A DNA stretch of 64,000 bases from UBA1479 sp963976055 (lineage in GTDB: Bacteria > Pseudomonadota > Alphaproteobacteria > Rhodospirillales > Casp-alpha2), in NCBI GenBank assembly GCA_963976055.1, contig CAXBJB010000007.1, positions 263,058 through 327,057 of the forward strand. The letters are read 5' to 3'. The stretch's first letter is position 1. Every line of letters starts with the position of its first letter. Positions 16,936 through 25,614 of this stretch are shown piece after piece. Below the pieces are notes generated by a model. It searched no databases. It was not told the origin of the DNA and saw only the letters and a list, made by a program, of their open reading frames with translations. The position numbers and the translations under genes were made by a program.

Positions 16936-17679
16936 TCAGGTTTCCGTGCCGCCGTTGATCTGGATCAGTTGGCCGTTCATGAACCCGCCCTGATCGGAGA
17001 CCAGGTAGGCGATCATGCCGGCGATCTCCTCGGGCGTGCCCAGGCGGCCCACCGGCACCCGCGCCTTCATGGAGGCGATGTGTTCGGCCATGGCCGGATC
17101 GGCGTGATCGCCGGCGATGGGGCCGGACGAAATGATGTTGGTGGTGATGCCTTTGGGCCCGAACTCCTTGCCCAGGGCCTTGGTCAGGCCCCAGGATCCG
17201 TGCTTGGACACGCTGACATGGGCGCGGCCGTTGTAGCCGTGAATGGCGTTCATGCCGGCGAAGTTGACGATGCGGCCCCAGCCCCGGTCGACCATGCCCG
17301 GCAGGCAGGCGCGGGCCAGTCGGAAGGCGGCGTTCATGTTGACGTCCAACACCCGTTCCCAGATGTCGTCAGTGATGTCGAGAAAACTGTGGCTGGGCCG
17401 GATCGCGGCGTTGTTGATCAGCACGTCAATGCCGCCGAAATGGCCGATGGCCTCGGCCGCCATGGCGTCACAGGCGGCCTTGTCGCCGACGTCGGCCATG
17501 ATCACCAGGGCGTCGGCGCCAAGGGCGCGTGCATCTTCGGCGGTGGCGTCGCAGGACGCCCGGTCGCTGGAGCCGTTGATGACGACGTTGAAGCCGTCCC
17601 GCGCCAGGGCCAAAACACAGGCCCGGCCAATATTCTTCCCCGACCCTGTGACCAGGGCCGCGCGCTTTCGTTCAGTCAT
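16936..17679 (-). CDS. Short-chain dehydrogenase/reductase fold protein with degenerate active site
   Basis: This 247-residue protein has the classical SDR layout. The dinucleotide motif is ALVTGSGKNIGRA (TGxxxxIG), the cofactor-side Asp is in IMADVGD, and NNAAIRP matches NNAG. C-terminal SSGPIAGD and QLIQINGG follow. The catalytic region reads VNFAGMNAIHGYNGRAHVSV-SKHG. Aligned to FabG, the catalytic Ser is Gly and the catalytic Tyr is Val, while the Lys remains. The DNA reading was rechecked and holds. It may therefore be a non-catalytic or mechanistically altered SDR. It stands alone between the TPR pair and a PAS-like gene. Confidence 0.9.
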   Translation of the reverse strand: MTERKRAALVTGSGKNIGRACVLALARDGFNVVINGSSDRASCDATAEDARALGADALVIMADVGDKAACDAMAAEAIGHFGGIDVLINNAAIRPSHSFLDITDDIWERVLDVNMNAAFRLARACLPGMVDRGWGRIVNFAGMNAIHGYNGRAHVSVSKHGSWGLTKALGKEFGPKGITTNIISSGPIAGDHADPAMAEHIASMKARVPVGRLGTPEEIAGMIAYLVSDQGGFMNGQLIQINGGTET

Positions 17680-17775
17680 GAATGGTGTTCCTCCCGGATG
17701 TCGATCCGGTGACCCTACGCAAGGCGGCGGAGGCTGGCAAGCCGGCGCGGCGGGAAGGCCGGTAACACAGTGCGG

Positions 17776-18324
17776 TTAGCAGACGTAATCCGGCGATGGG
17801 GTGAACAGTTTTTTCAGGGTTTCGGTAACGCCCCGCCGGCCGACGAAGGCGAACATTTGGGTAATGCTGTGGCCGTCTTCGGACAGCGGCATGCGCAGCG
17901 ACCGCAGGGGCTCTTCCACCCCTTCGTAGGTGTTGAGAAAGACCAGGGGACGCCGGGCTTCGAGTACCGCCACGTACTGCCGCGTCAACAAGGTCGCGGA
18001 CCAGGCATCGGCCATGTCGGTCAATTTTTTCCCGGTATAATCGCGCCGGTGGTAATGGGTATGGCCCGACCCCCAATAACGGTAGGTGAATTCCGCCGGC
18101 TCACCCGCGACGTCGAGTACCAGTGCATAAGGTAAAACCCGGGCCGGCAGTTCATGCAGGTGGAAATTCGCCCAACTGGGAGCGAAGGCATCGCCCTTCA
18201 CGTCGGACCAGTACGCCATGCAGGCCTGGATGTGCGGATCGTCGACCGTTTCCGGTTCAATCGCGACCGTACTCACGACAGGCCGCATCTGGCCGTCCAG
18301 TACGATGGGAGGCAGGATTTTCAT
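17776..18324 (-). CDS. PAS-like sensory protein (PAS_5-type family)
   Basis: This 182-residue soluble protein fits the single-domain PAS_5-type proteins common in Alphaproteobacteria. An N-terminal helix with YWSDVKGDAFAPSWANF is followed by a strand-rich core (VLPYALVLDVAGEPAEFTYRYWGSGHT), a helix (DYTGKKLTDMADAW), and strands ending in LRMPLSEDGHSITQMFAFVG. No output domain is attached. The function of this family is mostly unknown; a small-molecule or light/redox sensing role is only implied by the fold. A similar N-terminus begins at 63847 near the window end. Confidence 0.75.
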   Translation of the reverse strand: MKILPPIVLDGQMRPVVSTVAIEPETVDDPHIQACMAYWSDVKGDAFAPSWANFHLHELPARVLPYALVLDVAGEPAEFTYRYWGSGHTHYHRRDYTGKKLTDMADAWSATLLTRQYVAVLEARRPLVFLNTYEGVEEPLRSLRMPLSEDGHSITQMFAFVGRRGVTETLKKLFTPSPDYVC

Positions 18325-18473
18325 ATCACCGTGGTCTCGATCTTCCGACGAATTGGGGAGAATGTCGGTTTATCAGACAAGACTACAGCGACCCAACCTG
18401 CGGGGGTAACCCTGACTTTGGTCTATATTTTGGGGAATTATAATGTATGCGGTGCGCGGGTGACGCGGCGGGC

Positions 18474-18794
18474 TCAGGCGTGGCGGTCGAGCCGGCCAAT
18501 CGCCTCGGCGACGGCATCCAGGCCCGAGCCGTCGGCGTCGAATTGCACCGCGAAACCGCCGTCGTAGGTCCGCGCGACACGGCCCGAAAGATGCCCCAGG
18601 CCCTCGACATGCATGTCGACGAATGTGCCGTTGTCGACCGTCACCCCGGCCTCGCCCAGGGCGATCGCGGCCCCCGTGGCGGAGACGTTTTCCACGGAAC
18701 CGTGGAAGGCACGGTTGCCGTACCGGCCGTGGGCGGGTTGATGATAGGGATGGCGGGTCGGGCGGGCGACGTGGTTGTGGGCCGCGACATGCAT
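18474..18794 (-). CDS. Small PilZ-domain protein
   Basis: The product has 106 residues. The core RYGNRAFHGSVENVSATGAA matches the c-di-GMP-binding PilZ pattern, with an RxxxR (RYGNR) and an NxSxxG (NVSATG) element. Strands such as FVDMHVEGLGHLSGRVAR and GGFAVQFD complete a small barrel. The spacing between RxxxR and NxSxxG is shorter than usual, so binding is plausible but not certain. GGGGA precedes the ATG. Single-domain PilZ proteins act as c-di-GMP effectors in motility, exopolysaccharide or cell-cycle control; the target is not evident here. Confidence 0.7.
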   Translation of the reverse strand: MHVAAHNHVARPTRHPYHQPAHGRYGNRAFHGSVENVSATGAAIALGEAGVTVDNGTFVDMHVEGLGHLSGRVARTYDGGFAVQFDADGSGLDAVAEAIGRLDRHA

Positions 18795-18902
18795 GCAAAT
18801 TTTCCCCGGCGGCGGCCCGAACGGCGGACCTGTCCAAATATGTGCGGACAGGATGGCGCAGCTACATTAAGAAAGTGTAATTAAGTGACGGGGTGCGTGA
18901 TG

Positions 18903-19793
18903 TCATCCCGCCTGGCGGGGGGCTTCCTGGGGCACGGTCGGAACCTCGTCGGAAATGGTGGTTCGGCGCATGTCGCGGACGTCCGCCGGGTCGTGCCAGC
19001 GGCCTCGGTGCATGGTGCAGCGGTTGTCCCACATGACCACGTCGCCCGGCCGCCATTGGTGGCTGTAGACATATTTAGGCTGCGTCGCGTGCTCCATCAG
19101 GTCCATCAGGATGATGCGGCCTTCGGGCACGGGCAGGCCCTCGATGCTGCCTGCATGGGATGCGAGATAAAGACTTCTACGCCCCGATCCTGGATGGGTG
19201 CGGACCAGGACCTGCCGGACCGGCGGCAGACCTTTGCGTTCGCCTTCGTCGAAATCGGTATATCCCAGACGTTCCCGCGAATTCATGATGGAATGGATGC
19301 AGATGTAATGTTCGATGCGGGCCTTGGTGGCGTCGTCCAGGTCGTCGTAGGCCGCGCGCATGTCGGCGAATTCCGTGTTGCCGCCGCCATTCTTGGGCAG
19401 GACATGGGCCGCCAGGATCGAATAGCGGGCGGGAATCGGTTTGAACGACGAATCCGTGTGCCACAAACGGTTGGCGTACATGTTGAGCAGGCGAAAATCG
19501 TCTTTCGGCAGCGGCTTGCCGTTTTCATCCAGGTTGGAAATGTCGCTCATCTTCGGGTCGAGGCGCGGGACATACCCCTTGCGGTGCAGCTTGCGGCTGG
19601 TTTCCAGGGGGCCGAAGTTTTCCGAAAACCGTCGTTGTTGCGCGTCGTCCAGGGATTGACCGCGAAACGCCAGAACTCCGTAGGTGTCCATGGCGGCGCG
19701 GATCTCGGATACCTGGGCCGCGGTCAATTCGGCGGCAAGGTCGATATCCATGACCTCGGCGCCGAGAACGGGATGAAGGGGCGTGATTTTCAC
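18903..19793 (-). CDS. TauD/TfdA-family Fe(II)/2-oxoglutarate dioxygenase
   Basis: This 296-residue enzyme has the Fe(II) ligand set of the family. WHTDSSFKPIPARYSILAAH supplies His and Asp of HxD, and MHRGRWHD supplies the distal His. An Arg further on (DMRRTTI) binds 2-oxoglutarate. The segments VKITPLHPVLGAEVMDIDL and EFADMRAAYDDLD closely resemble TfdA-type enzymes that cleave ether or sulfonate side chains of organic acids; the substrate is not predictable. The start is GTG 19793 because a strong GGGAGG lies 8 bases upstream; the open frame runs further to 19916 without support. A perfect 12-bp palindrome lies about 65 bases upstream. Confidence 0.9.
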   Translation of the reverse strand: MKITPLHPVLGAEVMDIDLAAELTAAQVSEIRAAMDTYGVLAFRGQSLDDAQQRRFSENFGPLETSRKLHRKGYVPRLDPKMSDISNLDENGKPLPKDDFRLLNMYANRLWHTDSSFKPIPARYSILAAHVLPKNGGGNTEFADMRAAYDDLDDATKARIEHYICIHSIMNSRERLGYTDFDEGERKGLPPVRQVLVRTHPGSGRRSLYLASHAGSIEGLPVPEGRIILMDLMEHATQPKYVYSHQWRPGDVVMWDNRCTMHRGRWHDPADVRDMRRTTISDEVPTVPQEAPRQAG

Positions 19794-19857
19794 GGTCGAA
19801 TGTCCTCCCAAGTCGTGCGGGGCGCCGGAGCACTCCTGGCCCGTTTCGGGCCCATTT

Positions 19858-19869
19858 ATTGTATACAAT
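19858..19869. promoter_or_regulatory. Perfect 12-bp palindrome, GntR-type operator candidate
   Basis: ATTGTATACAAT is a perfect palindrome in the divergent gap between the dioxygenase gene and eipB. It contains the TNGT-NN-ACNA pattern typical of FadR/VanR-branch GntR repressors. Its distance to the dioxygenase start (about 65 bases) suits a promoter operator. No GntR gene is present in the window, so the regulator would be encoded elsewhere. Confidence 0.5.
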
Positions 19870-20001
19870 TTACCCTTTTCGGAGGTGGCGATCCAGCTTC
19901 CCGTGCAGGTCCGCACCTTTACGGCCCGGTGCTTAAGGCTCTAAGGTCGCGGGAAAGACGGGATTCTGTTTTCCCGCGCAAACCATCGGGCGGAGACGAT
20001 C

Positions 20002-20832
20002 ATGACAGTCAGAGCCACGTCCTTTCTGACCGCGGTCGGGATAGCCGCCATGACGGTGGTATCGACCCCCGTCGCGGCTGGCAACCTGGTGTCGCACAAG
20101 GCAGTCTATCACCTGTTGCCCGGTCCCATTTCGGGACAGGTGCCCTATGACGGGGTCGAAGGCCTGGTCACCCGATCGGTCGAGCGGACCTGCGACGGCT
20201 GGATCGTCGCCGAACACATGGTCATGCATATCCTGACCCGGGTGGGCGGGGTGATCGACCGGGAAATCCGCTTCACCAGTTGGGAATCGACGGACGGCAC
20301 GCGCTATCGTTTCGCCGCGACGATTAAAAGCAAGGCAGGCGACGAGGATACCAGGCTGAAGGGCCGTCTGGAGGTTGCCCGCGAAGGGGCCGGCGGCGAA
20401 GCGGTCTATGCCGAACCGGATGGCAAAAAGGTGAAAATCCCCGACGACACCTATCTGCCGGTCGGGCAGGTCCGCAAGCTTCTGGCGGCCGCCCGGGCGG
20501 GCGAGAAACAGGTGCGGTTTCATGTCTTCGACGGGACCGAGGATATCGGTCCGCAGCTGATGTCCAGCGTGATCACCGGCCGCTTCAAGGCGGGTGAGGG
20601 CAAGGGGCTGCAGACGGACTGGGGGTCGATGGGAACAGGGCCGGGCTGGCGCGTGTCCTCCGCCTATTTCGAAACCACGGGCACGCAGCCGCAATCGACG
20701 CCCAGTTTCCAGTTCACCATGGAATTGCTGGACAACGGCGTGCCGCGCCGCATGGAGATGGACCTGGACGGGTTTGTCGTCATTCAGGCGCTTAAGGAAA
20801 TCAATCCGCTGCCGGAACCCAACTGCGGCTAG
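20002..20832 (+). CDS. eipB: EipB-family periplasmic cell-envelope integrity protein (DUF1849)
   Basis: This 276-residue protein starts with a Sec signal (FLTAVGIAAMTVVSTPVAAG). It matches the EipB/DUF1849 family: HKAVYHLLPGPISG near the N-terminus, SVERTCDGWIVAEHMVM with the conserved CDGW, and a C-terminal Cys at the very end (PEPNCG). In Brucella EipB these two Cys form a disulfide that stabilises a spiral-like beta structure, and the protein supports envelope integrity. Both Cys are present here. A DsbA-like protein is encoded immediately downstream on the opposite strand, which is suggestive though not proof of a link. Confidence 0.88.
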   Translation: MTVRATSFLTAVGIAAMTVVSTPVAAGNLVSHKAVYHLLPGPISGQVPYDGVEGLVTRSVERTCDGWIVAEHMVMHILTRVGGVIDREIRFTSWESTDGTRYRFAATIKSKAGDEDTRLKGRLEVAREGAGGEAVYAEPDGKKVKIPDDTYLPVGQVRKLLAAARAGEKQVRFHVFDGTEDIGPQLMSSVITGRFKAGEGKGLQTDWGSMGTGPGWRVSSAYFETTGTQPQSTPSFQFTMELLDNGVPRRMEMDLDGFVVIQALKEINPLPEPNCG

Positions 20833-20850
20833 CGGCAAGCCATGGGGACG

Positions 20851-21630
20851 TCAGCCCTTGCGCGCCTTGGCGATCAATTGGCGCAGGGTGTTGACATCAA
20901 CCGCGCCGGGCACCAGTTCGTCGCCGACGATGAAGGCCGGTGTGCCGCGGATGCCGAGGGTTTCGGCGATCTGGTGATTGCGGTTGATCTCGGCGGTGAC
21001 GGAATCGGACGCCATCTCCTTCTTGAGCTTGTCCGCGTCGTACCCGGCGGTTTTGGCGATCTTCAGGATGCGGTCTTCGGGCAGGCCGCCCGAGGTCGCC
21101 ATCAGGGCAGCATGGAAGGTCAGGTATTTGGCCGGGTCCAGCTTCCAGGCGGCCAGTGCCGCGCGCGACGCGGTCACCGATTCCGGGCCCAGGATGGGGA
21201 ATTCCTTGAACACCCAGCGCAGGTTCTTGTCCGAGTCCAGAAGTTCGCGCAGCACCGGGAACACCCGCTTGCAGTAGCCGCAGTGGTAATCGAAAAATTC
21301 GACCACCGTGACGTCGCCCTTGGGATTTCCGGCGACGGGGGCGTTGGGGTCGTTGGTCAGGCTGTCCTTATGGGCCGACAGCGCTATTTTGGCCTGGTCC
21401 GCCTGGGCCTGCTGTTCCCGTTCGCGGTACAGGCGGATGGCATCGACGATGACCTCGGGATTGGTGAGGAGATACTCGCGAACGACGGTCTCGATGGCGC
21501 CGCGCTGCTGCGGGTCCATGGCGGGCGCCTTGTCCTGGGCCTGTGCGGCCGGGGCGACGAGAACCGCGCCGAGGGCAAGAGCGGCGGCGATGAGCGAGAC
21601 GCCCGGCAAAGCGGCAAACCGAAGGGTCAT
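20851..21630 (-). CDS. DsbA-family periplasmic thiol oxidoreductase (Com1/ScsC-like)
   Basis: The product has 259 residues with a Sec signal (LIAAALALGAVLVAPAAQAQ). An N-terminal charged helix (AIETVVREYLLTNPEVIVDA) precedes the thioredoxin fold and resembles the oligomerisation stalk of ScsC/Com1-type proteins. The active site is CGYC within VEFFDYHCGYCKRVFP, and the cis-Pro loop is GTPAFIVGDELVPGA. It should form or shuffle disulfides in the periplasm. It converges with eipB, with an 18-base gap. Confidence 0.9.
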   Translation of the reverse strand: MTLRFAALPGVSLIAAALALGAVLVAPAAQAQDKAPAMDPQQRGAIETVVREYLLTNPEVIVDAIRLYREREQQAQADQAKIALSAHKDSLTNDPNAPVAGNPKGDVTVVEFFDYHCGYCKRVFPVLRELLDSDKNLRWVFKEFPILGPESVTASRAALAAWKLDPAKYLTFHAALMATSGGLPEDRILKIAKTAGYDADKLKKEMASDSVTAEINRNHQIAETLGIRGTPAFIVGDELVPGAVDVNTLRQLIAKARKG

Positions 21631-21719
21631 GGTCGTTCCTTATCCAAATGGTGGGCGCATATTGGTCCAGACCGCGGCAAGGGGCAAGCGGGCGCGGACG
21701 CCGCCACGTCACGATCCCG

Positions 21720-22481
21720 TCAGCGCAGCAGGCGAATGTCTGAAATCAGGGCCGCCGGAACGGATGTGCCGGGCCGGGCCGGTGGCGTGGCGGCCACGCG
21801 CGCCGCGACGAACACGATCCGGGTATGGCTGGTCGACAGGCCCGGCCAGGCCGTGTCGTGCAGGGAGATCAGGTCGATGCCTTCCTGCCAGCGCTTGCCC
21901 AGGGCTTCCTCGCCGCCGCGCACTGTATAGCGCGCGGGCCCGTTGTCCTTGGGCATGTCCATGGTGCCGCGGCGCAGCGCCTTGTCGTTCCACACCAATT
22001 CCAGCACCCGCACGCCGTCCGGCAGGCGGCGCAGGGTGACGTCCTCGGGGTCGAGCGGACGCGACGTATCTGCGAAACCGACGATGACGCGGACCGGATG
22101 ATAGGGCGGAGCGTGGGGCGACATCTTCCAGTTCCAGGTCAGGAAGGGAGCGGCGAGAAGGTGTTGATCGATGCGCCGGCCCAGGATCAGGTCGTCCGGC
22201 CCCGCCGACAAGTGGACAACCGGTAGGCCTTCATCCATCGCCATCCGGGCGCGGCCGCCCAAGGGATCGCCGACGATCAGCCAGCGGTCGCCGGGGTCCA
22301 AGCCCGCGAACAGGGGCGATGGGCCCAGGGTCGCCATGATGTTCTGGATGTCGCTGGGCGGTTGGCCAGGGGTAGGGCGGTCGCCGCCGTGCGGGCCGGT
22401 CACGCAACCGGCCAATGCGGTGCTGAGCACCGCCGCCGCGACAACCATCCGCGCGGCCGTGGGGTGCCGCCGTGGTGTCAC
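21720..22481 (-). CDS. DUF3047-like lipoprotein
   Basis: The chosen start is GTG 22481, three bases beyond the stop of the upstream protease gene, with GGAAGGAA just upstream; this gives 253 residues. The N-terminus is a lipoprotein signal ending LSTALAGC, a good lipobox. The body resembles DUF3047 proteins: FLTWNWKMSPHAPPYHPVRV-IVGFADT, then RVLELVWND and GIDLISLHDTAWPG. A longer in-frame Met at 22550 lies inside the protease gene. Co-transcription and probable translational coupling with the M48 protease are likely. Biochemical function is unknown. Confidence 0.72.
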   Translation of the reverse strand: MTPRRHPTAARMVVAAAVLSTALAGCVTGPHGGDRPTPGQPPSDIQNIMATLGPSPLFAGLDPGDRWLIVGDPLGGRARMAMDEGLPVVHLSAGPDDLILGRRIDQHLLAAPFLTWNWKMSPHAPPYHPVRVIVGFADTSRPLDPEDVTLRRLPDGVRVLELVWNDKALRRGTMDMPKDNGPARYTVRGGEEALGKRWQEGIDLISLHDTAWPGLSTSHTRIVFVAARVAATPPARPGTSVPAALISDIRLLR

Positions 22482-22483
22482 GC

Positions 22484-23845
22484 CTATTGTTCCTTCCGCT
22501 TCTGCTGCTGGACTTGGGCGGCGTTGATGATGTCCTTGGCGCGCACCCATTCGGGGCTGCCTTCGGGGAACGACCGGGCGGCGACTTCGCCGTTGTAGAT
22601 CGCTTTTTCCATTTCGCCTTGCAGGAACGCGGCGTCGGCGTGGTAAAGCCGGGCCCGCGCCTCGTCGCCCTTTTTGTAATAGGCGTTGCCGAGAAGCTGG
22701 TAGATGGACGGCGAGAACCGTTCGTAATGGGCGGCAAATTTCAGATTCTCGATGGCGTCGTCAAGTACATCGGTTTCGCCGGTCGCCAATTGGATGCGGG
22801 CCAGTTCCAGGCGCAGCAGATCCGATTCCGGCCTCAGTTTCACGGCCTTGGCATAGGATGTCATGGCGTCCTTGGCGTTGCCGTTTTCATACAGGCCCTG
22901 GCCCCTGATCTCGTGAAAGTAGGGATCGTCGGGATACTCGGCGATCAGGCCGTCGATGACCTTCAGGAATTCGTCGACCCGCGCGGTCCGGAAATAGGCG
23001 ATGGCCCGGGCATAGCGGGCCGGCACGCTGGTGTCGTCGCTCTTGAACTTGCGCAGCGCCTGGCCCGGCGTGAGGAAGGCAAGCAGCTTGGCCTGCATGC
23101 GCGCGTGCCGGGCGACCAGCTTCGGGTCGTCCTGGACCTTGGAATAGGGGGACCGCGCCAGATGCGCTTCCAACGCGTCGATGCGTTCGCGGGTCAGCGG
23201 GTGGGTCAGCAGATAGGGGTCGCGGCTGGCGCTAATCAGAAGTTCGTTGGATTCCAATTTGCCCATGAAATCCAACAGGCCCTTGGTCGATTGTTTCGTG
23301 CGGTCCAGATAGGTCATGGCGGCTTGGTCGGCAGCCGCTTCATGGCCGCGGTTGTAGGCCAGAAACGACCGCTGAAGCATGCTCTGCCCGCCGCCCAGGA
23401 TCGCCGCACCCGCATCGGGGGCACCGGCGATAACCGCGGCGCTGCCCAGGATCATGGATAGGATCTGGGCCGCCGCCGTACGCGACAGGGCCTCGTGGGT
23501 CCGCGCCAAGTGGCCGCCCGCAATATGGCCCGTTTCGTGGGCGATCACGCCGATCACCTGTCCGGGGGTGTCGGCCTGCAACAGCAGGCCCGTATTGATG
23601 AACATGTTCTGGCCGCCCGCGACAAAGGCGTTGAGTCGGTGGTCGTTTACGAGGTAGGTCTTGATGGACTTGGGATTCAGCCCCGCGGCCTCGAAAACTG
23701 GCGTCGCGTACTCCTGGATGATATTTTCGATTTCGACGTCCCGAATCATCGACAAGCGCTGGGCAAGGGAAGCCGTCGACCAAAAGCACAGGCCGATGCC
23801 AAAAACAACGATCAAAAACAACGGTTTAAAGATGCGGCTTTTCAA
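22484..23845 (-). CDS. M48-family zinc metalloprotease with TPR region (BepA-like)
   Basis: This 453-residue protein has an N-terminal hydrophobic signal (FLIVVFGIGLCFWSTASLAQ). The zinc site is IGVIAHETGHIAGGHLAR (HExxH), with the third ligand Glu in GHEAAADQAAMTYLDR. Residues about 270-450 are TPR-like helices (AIAYFRTARVDEFLKVI, MTSYAKAVKLRPESDLL). This is the architecture of the periplasmic chaperone/protease BepA, which checks outer-membrane protein assembly. The gene is followed by a lipoprotein gene only 2 bases away and lies divergent to the gamma-glutamyltransferase-like gene. Confidence 0.9.
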   Translation of the reverse strand: MKSRIFKPLFLIVVFGIGLCFWSTASLAQRLSMIRDVEIENIIQEYATPVFEAAGLNPKSIKTYLVNDHRLNAFVAGGQNMFINTGLLLQADTPGQVIGVIAHETGHIAGGHLARTHEALSRTAAAQILSMILGSAAVIAGAPDAGAAILGGGQSMLQRSFLAYNRGHEAAADQAAMTYLDRTKQSTKGLLDFMGKLESNELLISASRDPYLLTHPLTRERIDALEAHLARSPYSKVQDDPKLVARHARMQAKLLAFLTPGQALRKFKSDDTSVPARYARAIAYFRTARVDEFLKVIDGLIAEYPDDPYFHEIRGQGLYENGNAKDAMTSYAKAVKLRPESDLLRLELARIQLATGETDVLDDAIENLKFAAHYERFSPSIYQLLGNAYYKKGDEARARLYHADAAFLQGEMEKAIYNGEVAARSFPEGSPEWVRAKDIINAAQVQQQKRKEQ

Positions 23846-23930
23846 AGCAATCAGCGCCGGTTGGGACGCGTTCCCTTCTGTTTCCGGGCCCGGTAAACGT
23901 AGTCACGCTCCGGGGTCCCGTCAATTCACC

Positions 23931-25592
23931 ATGCCGATAGTGACCGTTGCGCTTTGCGCAGGGCTCGTCGCCGGCTGTTCGGGGGGGATCCCCAATCCGT
24001 TCGGCGATAAGAAGAAGGAAGAAAACACCAAGCAACTGGGCGAGACCGGCTTCGTGCGCGGTTTCCTGGGCGGTATCGTCGCCGACGATCCGCAGGCGGC
24101 CCTTGTTGGGCGTGACATCCTGTCGGCCGGCGGGTCCGCGGCGGATGCGGTGACGGCCATGTACTTTACCCTGGCGGTGACCAAGCCGACCCACGCGGGC
24201 CTGGGCGGCGGCGGCGTCTGCGTCATTCGCGACAACGTCAACAAACGCAACGACGTGCTGTCGTTTCCGGCGCTGGTTCCCCAGGGTGCCGGCGGCGCCG
24301 ACCGGGGAAAGGTGCCCGTGCCGGGCAATCCCAGAGGGTTCGCGGTGCTGCATGCGCGCCTCGGCAGCCTGAAATGGGGCCAGGTGGTACAGCCGGCGGA
24401 AAACCTGGCGCGGTTCGGCGGGATCGTGTCGCGCGCCTTCGCCACGGATTTGCGTCAGCAGGCCGGGCGTCTGGCCGGGCTGTCCGACGTGACGGCCTTA
24501 TTCCGCAAGGCCGGGTCGCCGAACCTGGCCGAGGAAGGCGACCGCATGGACCGCCTGCGCATCGCGGGCGTGCTTGGCCGCCTGCGGGTGCGCGGGGTCG
24601 GCGATTTTTATCAGGGCCAACTGGCGCGTGATTTCGTCGACGATGCCAACAGTCAGGGCGGCGCCCTGACCATCGAAGACATGCGGGCCTACCTGCCCGA
24701 GGTCCGGCCCGCGATCACGCTTCCCTATATCGAACGCACGCAATTCCTGTTTCCCTCTCCCCCCGTGCTGGGCGGTGCCCTGGCCGCGGATCTGACGGGC
24801 ATTCTTGCCCAGTCCAAGTATTTCGAACGCGACGATGCCGCGCGCATGCATGTGTTCGCCGAAGCGGCCCTGGCGGCCCAGGCGCGACGCACGGATTGGC
24901 TCCGGCGCGATGGCCTAGTGACGCGGCCGGCCTATTATCTTGCCGATGTCGAACGCCACGCCCTGATCGCCCGCACGCTCGATGAAGACCGCCACGCCCA
25001 GCGCCCGCCCACAGGCGACGCGGCGATTCCGCTGCCGCCGGGGGCCGACGCAACGGGTATTGTCGCGATCGACCAGCTTGGTTCGGCCGTCGCCTGCACC
25101 GTGTCCATGAACGGGGCCTTCGGTTCCGGCAAGGTCGCGCCCTCGCTCGGGTTTCTTTTGGCCCGGCCGTCGGGCAAGGACAGCCTGCCGCCGGTGACGG
25201 CGACGCCACTGCTGTTGGTCGGTGAGGCGCGCGTCAAGAAAGACGAGGAACGCGTGTTCATGGCCGCCACGGTGACCGGCGGGCCGGGCGCCACGGAAGC
25301 CCTCGCCGATCTGGCGCTTCGGGTGTCCGGTGGCGGACAGGGCCTGGAATCGGTGCTTGCGGGCCCGCGCCTTTATTACGCCGAGGGCACGGACGCCCTG
25401 GTCATCGAACCCGGCCTGCCGCAGGACCAGCAGGCGGCGTTGCGCGAACGGGGCCATACCCTGCATCCGGGGGCTTCGGGTGTGCGCATCAACGCCATTT
25501 ATTGCAGCAGCGGCGTGCCGAACGACAACCAAGCCTGCGCCGCCTTCGCCGATCCGCGCGGTTTCGGGCTCGGCGCGGTCGGCGACCGCTAG
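23931..25592 (+). CDS. Gamma-glutamyltransferase-like lipoprotein lacking the nucleophile Thr
   Basis: The protein is 553 residues from ATG 23931. The open frame begins earlier, but the upstream part overlaps the divergent protease gene. The N-terminus has a lipobox (LVAGC). The body aligns with gamma-glutamyltransferases: GRDILSAGGSAADAVTAMYF, GLGGGGVCVIRD, SPPVLGGALAADLTGIL, and the small-subunit region SMNGAFGSGKVAPSLGF. The autoprocessing site is normally TTHxSVVD with the first Thr as nucleophile; here it reads ATGIVAID (Ala374), so both the catalytic Thr and the following His are gone. Self-cleavage and transpeptidation should not occur. The rest of the fold looks intact, so a structural or binding role is possible. 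Confidence 0.85.
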   Translation: MPIVTVALCAGLVAGCSGGIPNPFGDKKKEENTKQLGETGFVRGFLGGIVADDPQAALVGRDILSAGGSAADAVTAMYFTLAVTKPTHAGLGGGGVCVIRDNVNKRNDVLSFPALVPQGAGGADRGKVPVPGNPRGFAVLHARLGSLKWGQVVQPAENLARFGGIVSRAFATDLRQQAGRLAGLSDVTALFRKAGSPNLAEEGDRMDRLRIAGVLGRLRVRGVGDFYQGQLARDFVDDANSQGGALTIEDMRAYLPEVRPAITLPYIERTQFLFPSPPVLGGALAADLTGILAQSKYFERDDAARMHVFAEAALAAQARRTDWLRRDGLVTRPAYYLADVERHALIARTLDEDRHAQRPPTGDAAIPLPPGADATGIVAIDQLGSAVACTVSMNGAFGSGKVAPSLGFLLARPSGKDSLPPVTATPLLLVGEARVKKDEERVFMAATVTGGPGATEALADLALRVSGGGQGLESVLAGPRLYYAEGTDALVIEPGLPQDQQAALRERGHTLHPGASGVRINAIYCSSGVPNDNQACAAFADPRGFGLGAVGDR

Positions 25593-25614
25593 GCCGGGGA
25601 TCGGCCGCAGGCAT

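Noticed and set aside
19794..19916. A 41-residue N-terminal extension of the dioxygenase
   Set aside because: It runs across the palindrome and promoter region, while the GTG at 19793 has a strong GGGAGG site and begins the family sequence.
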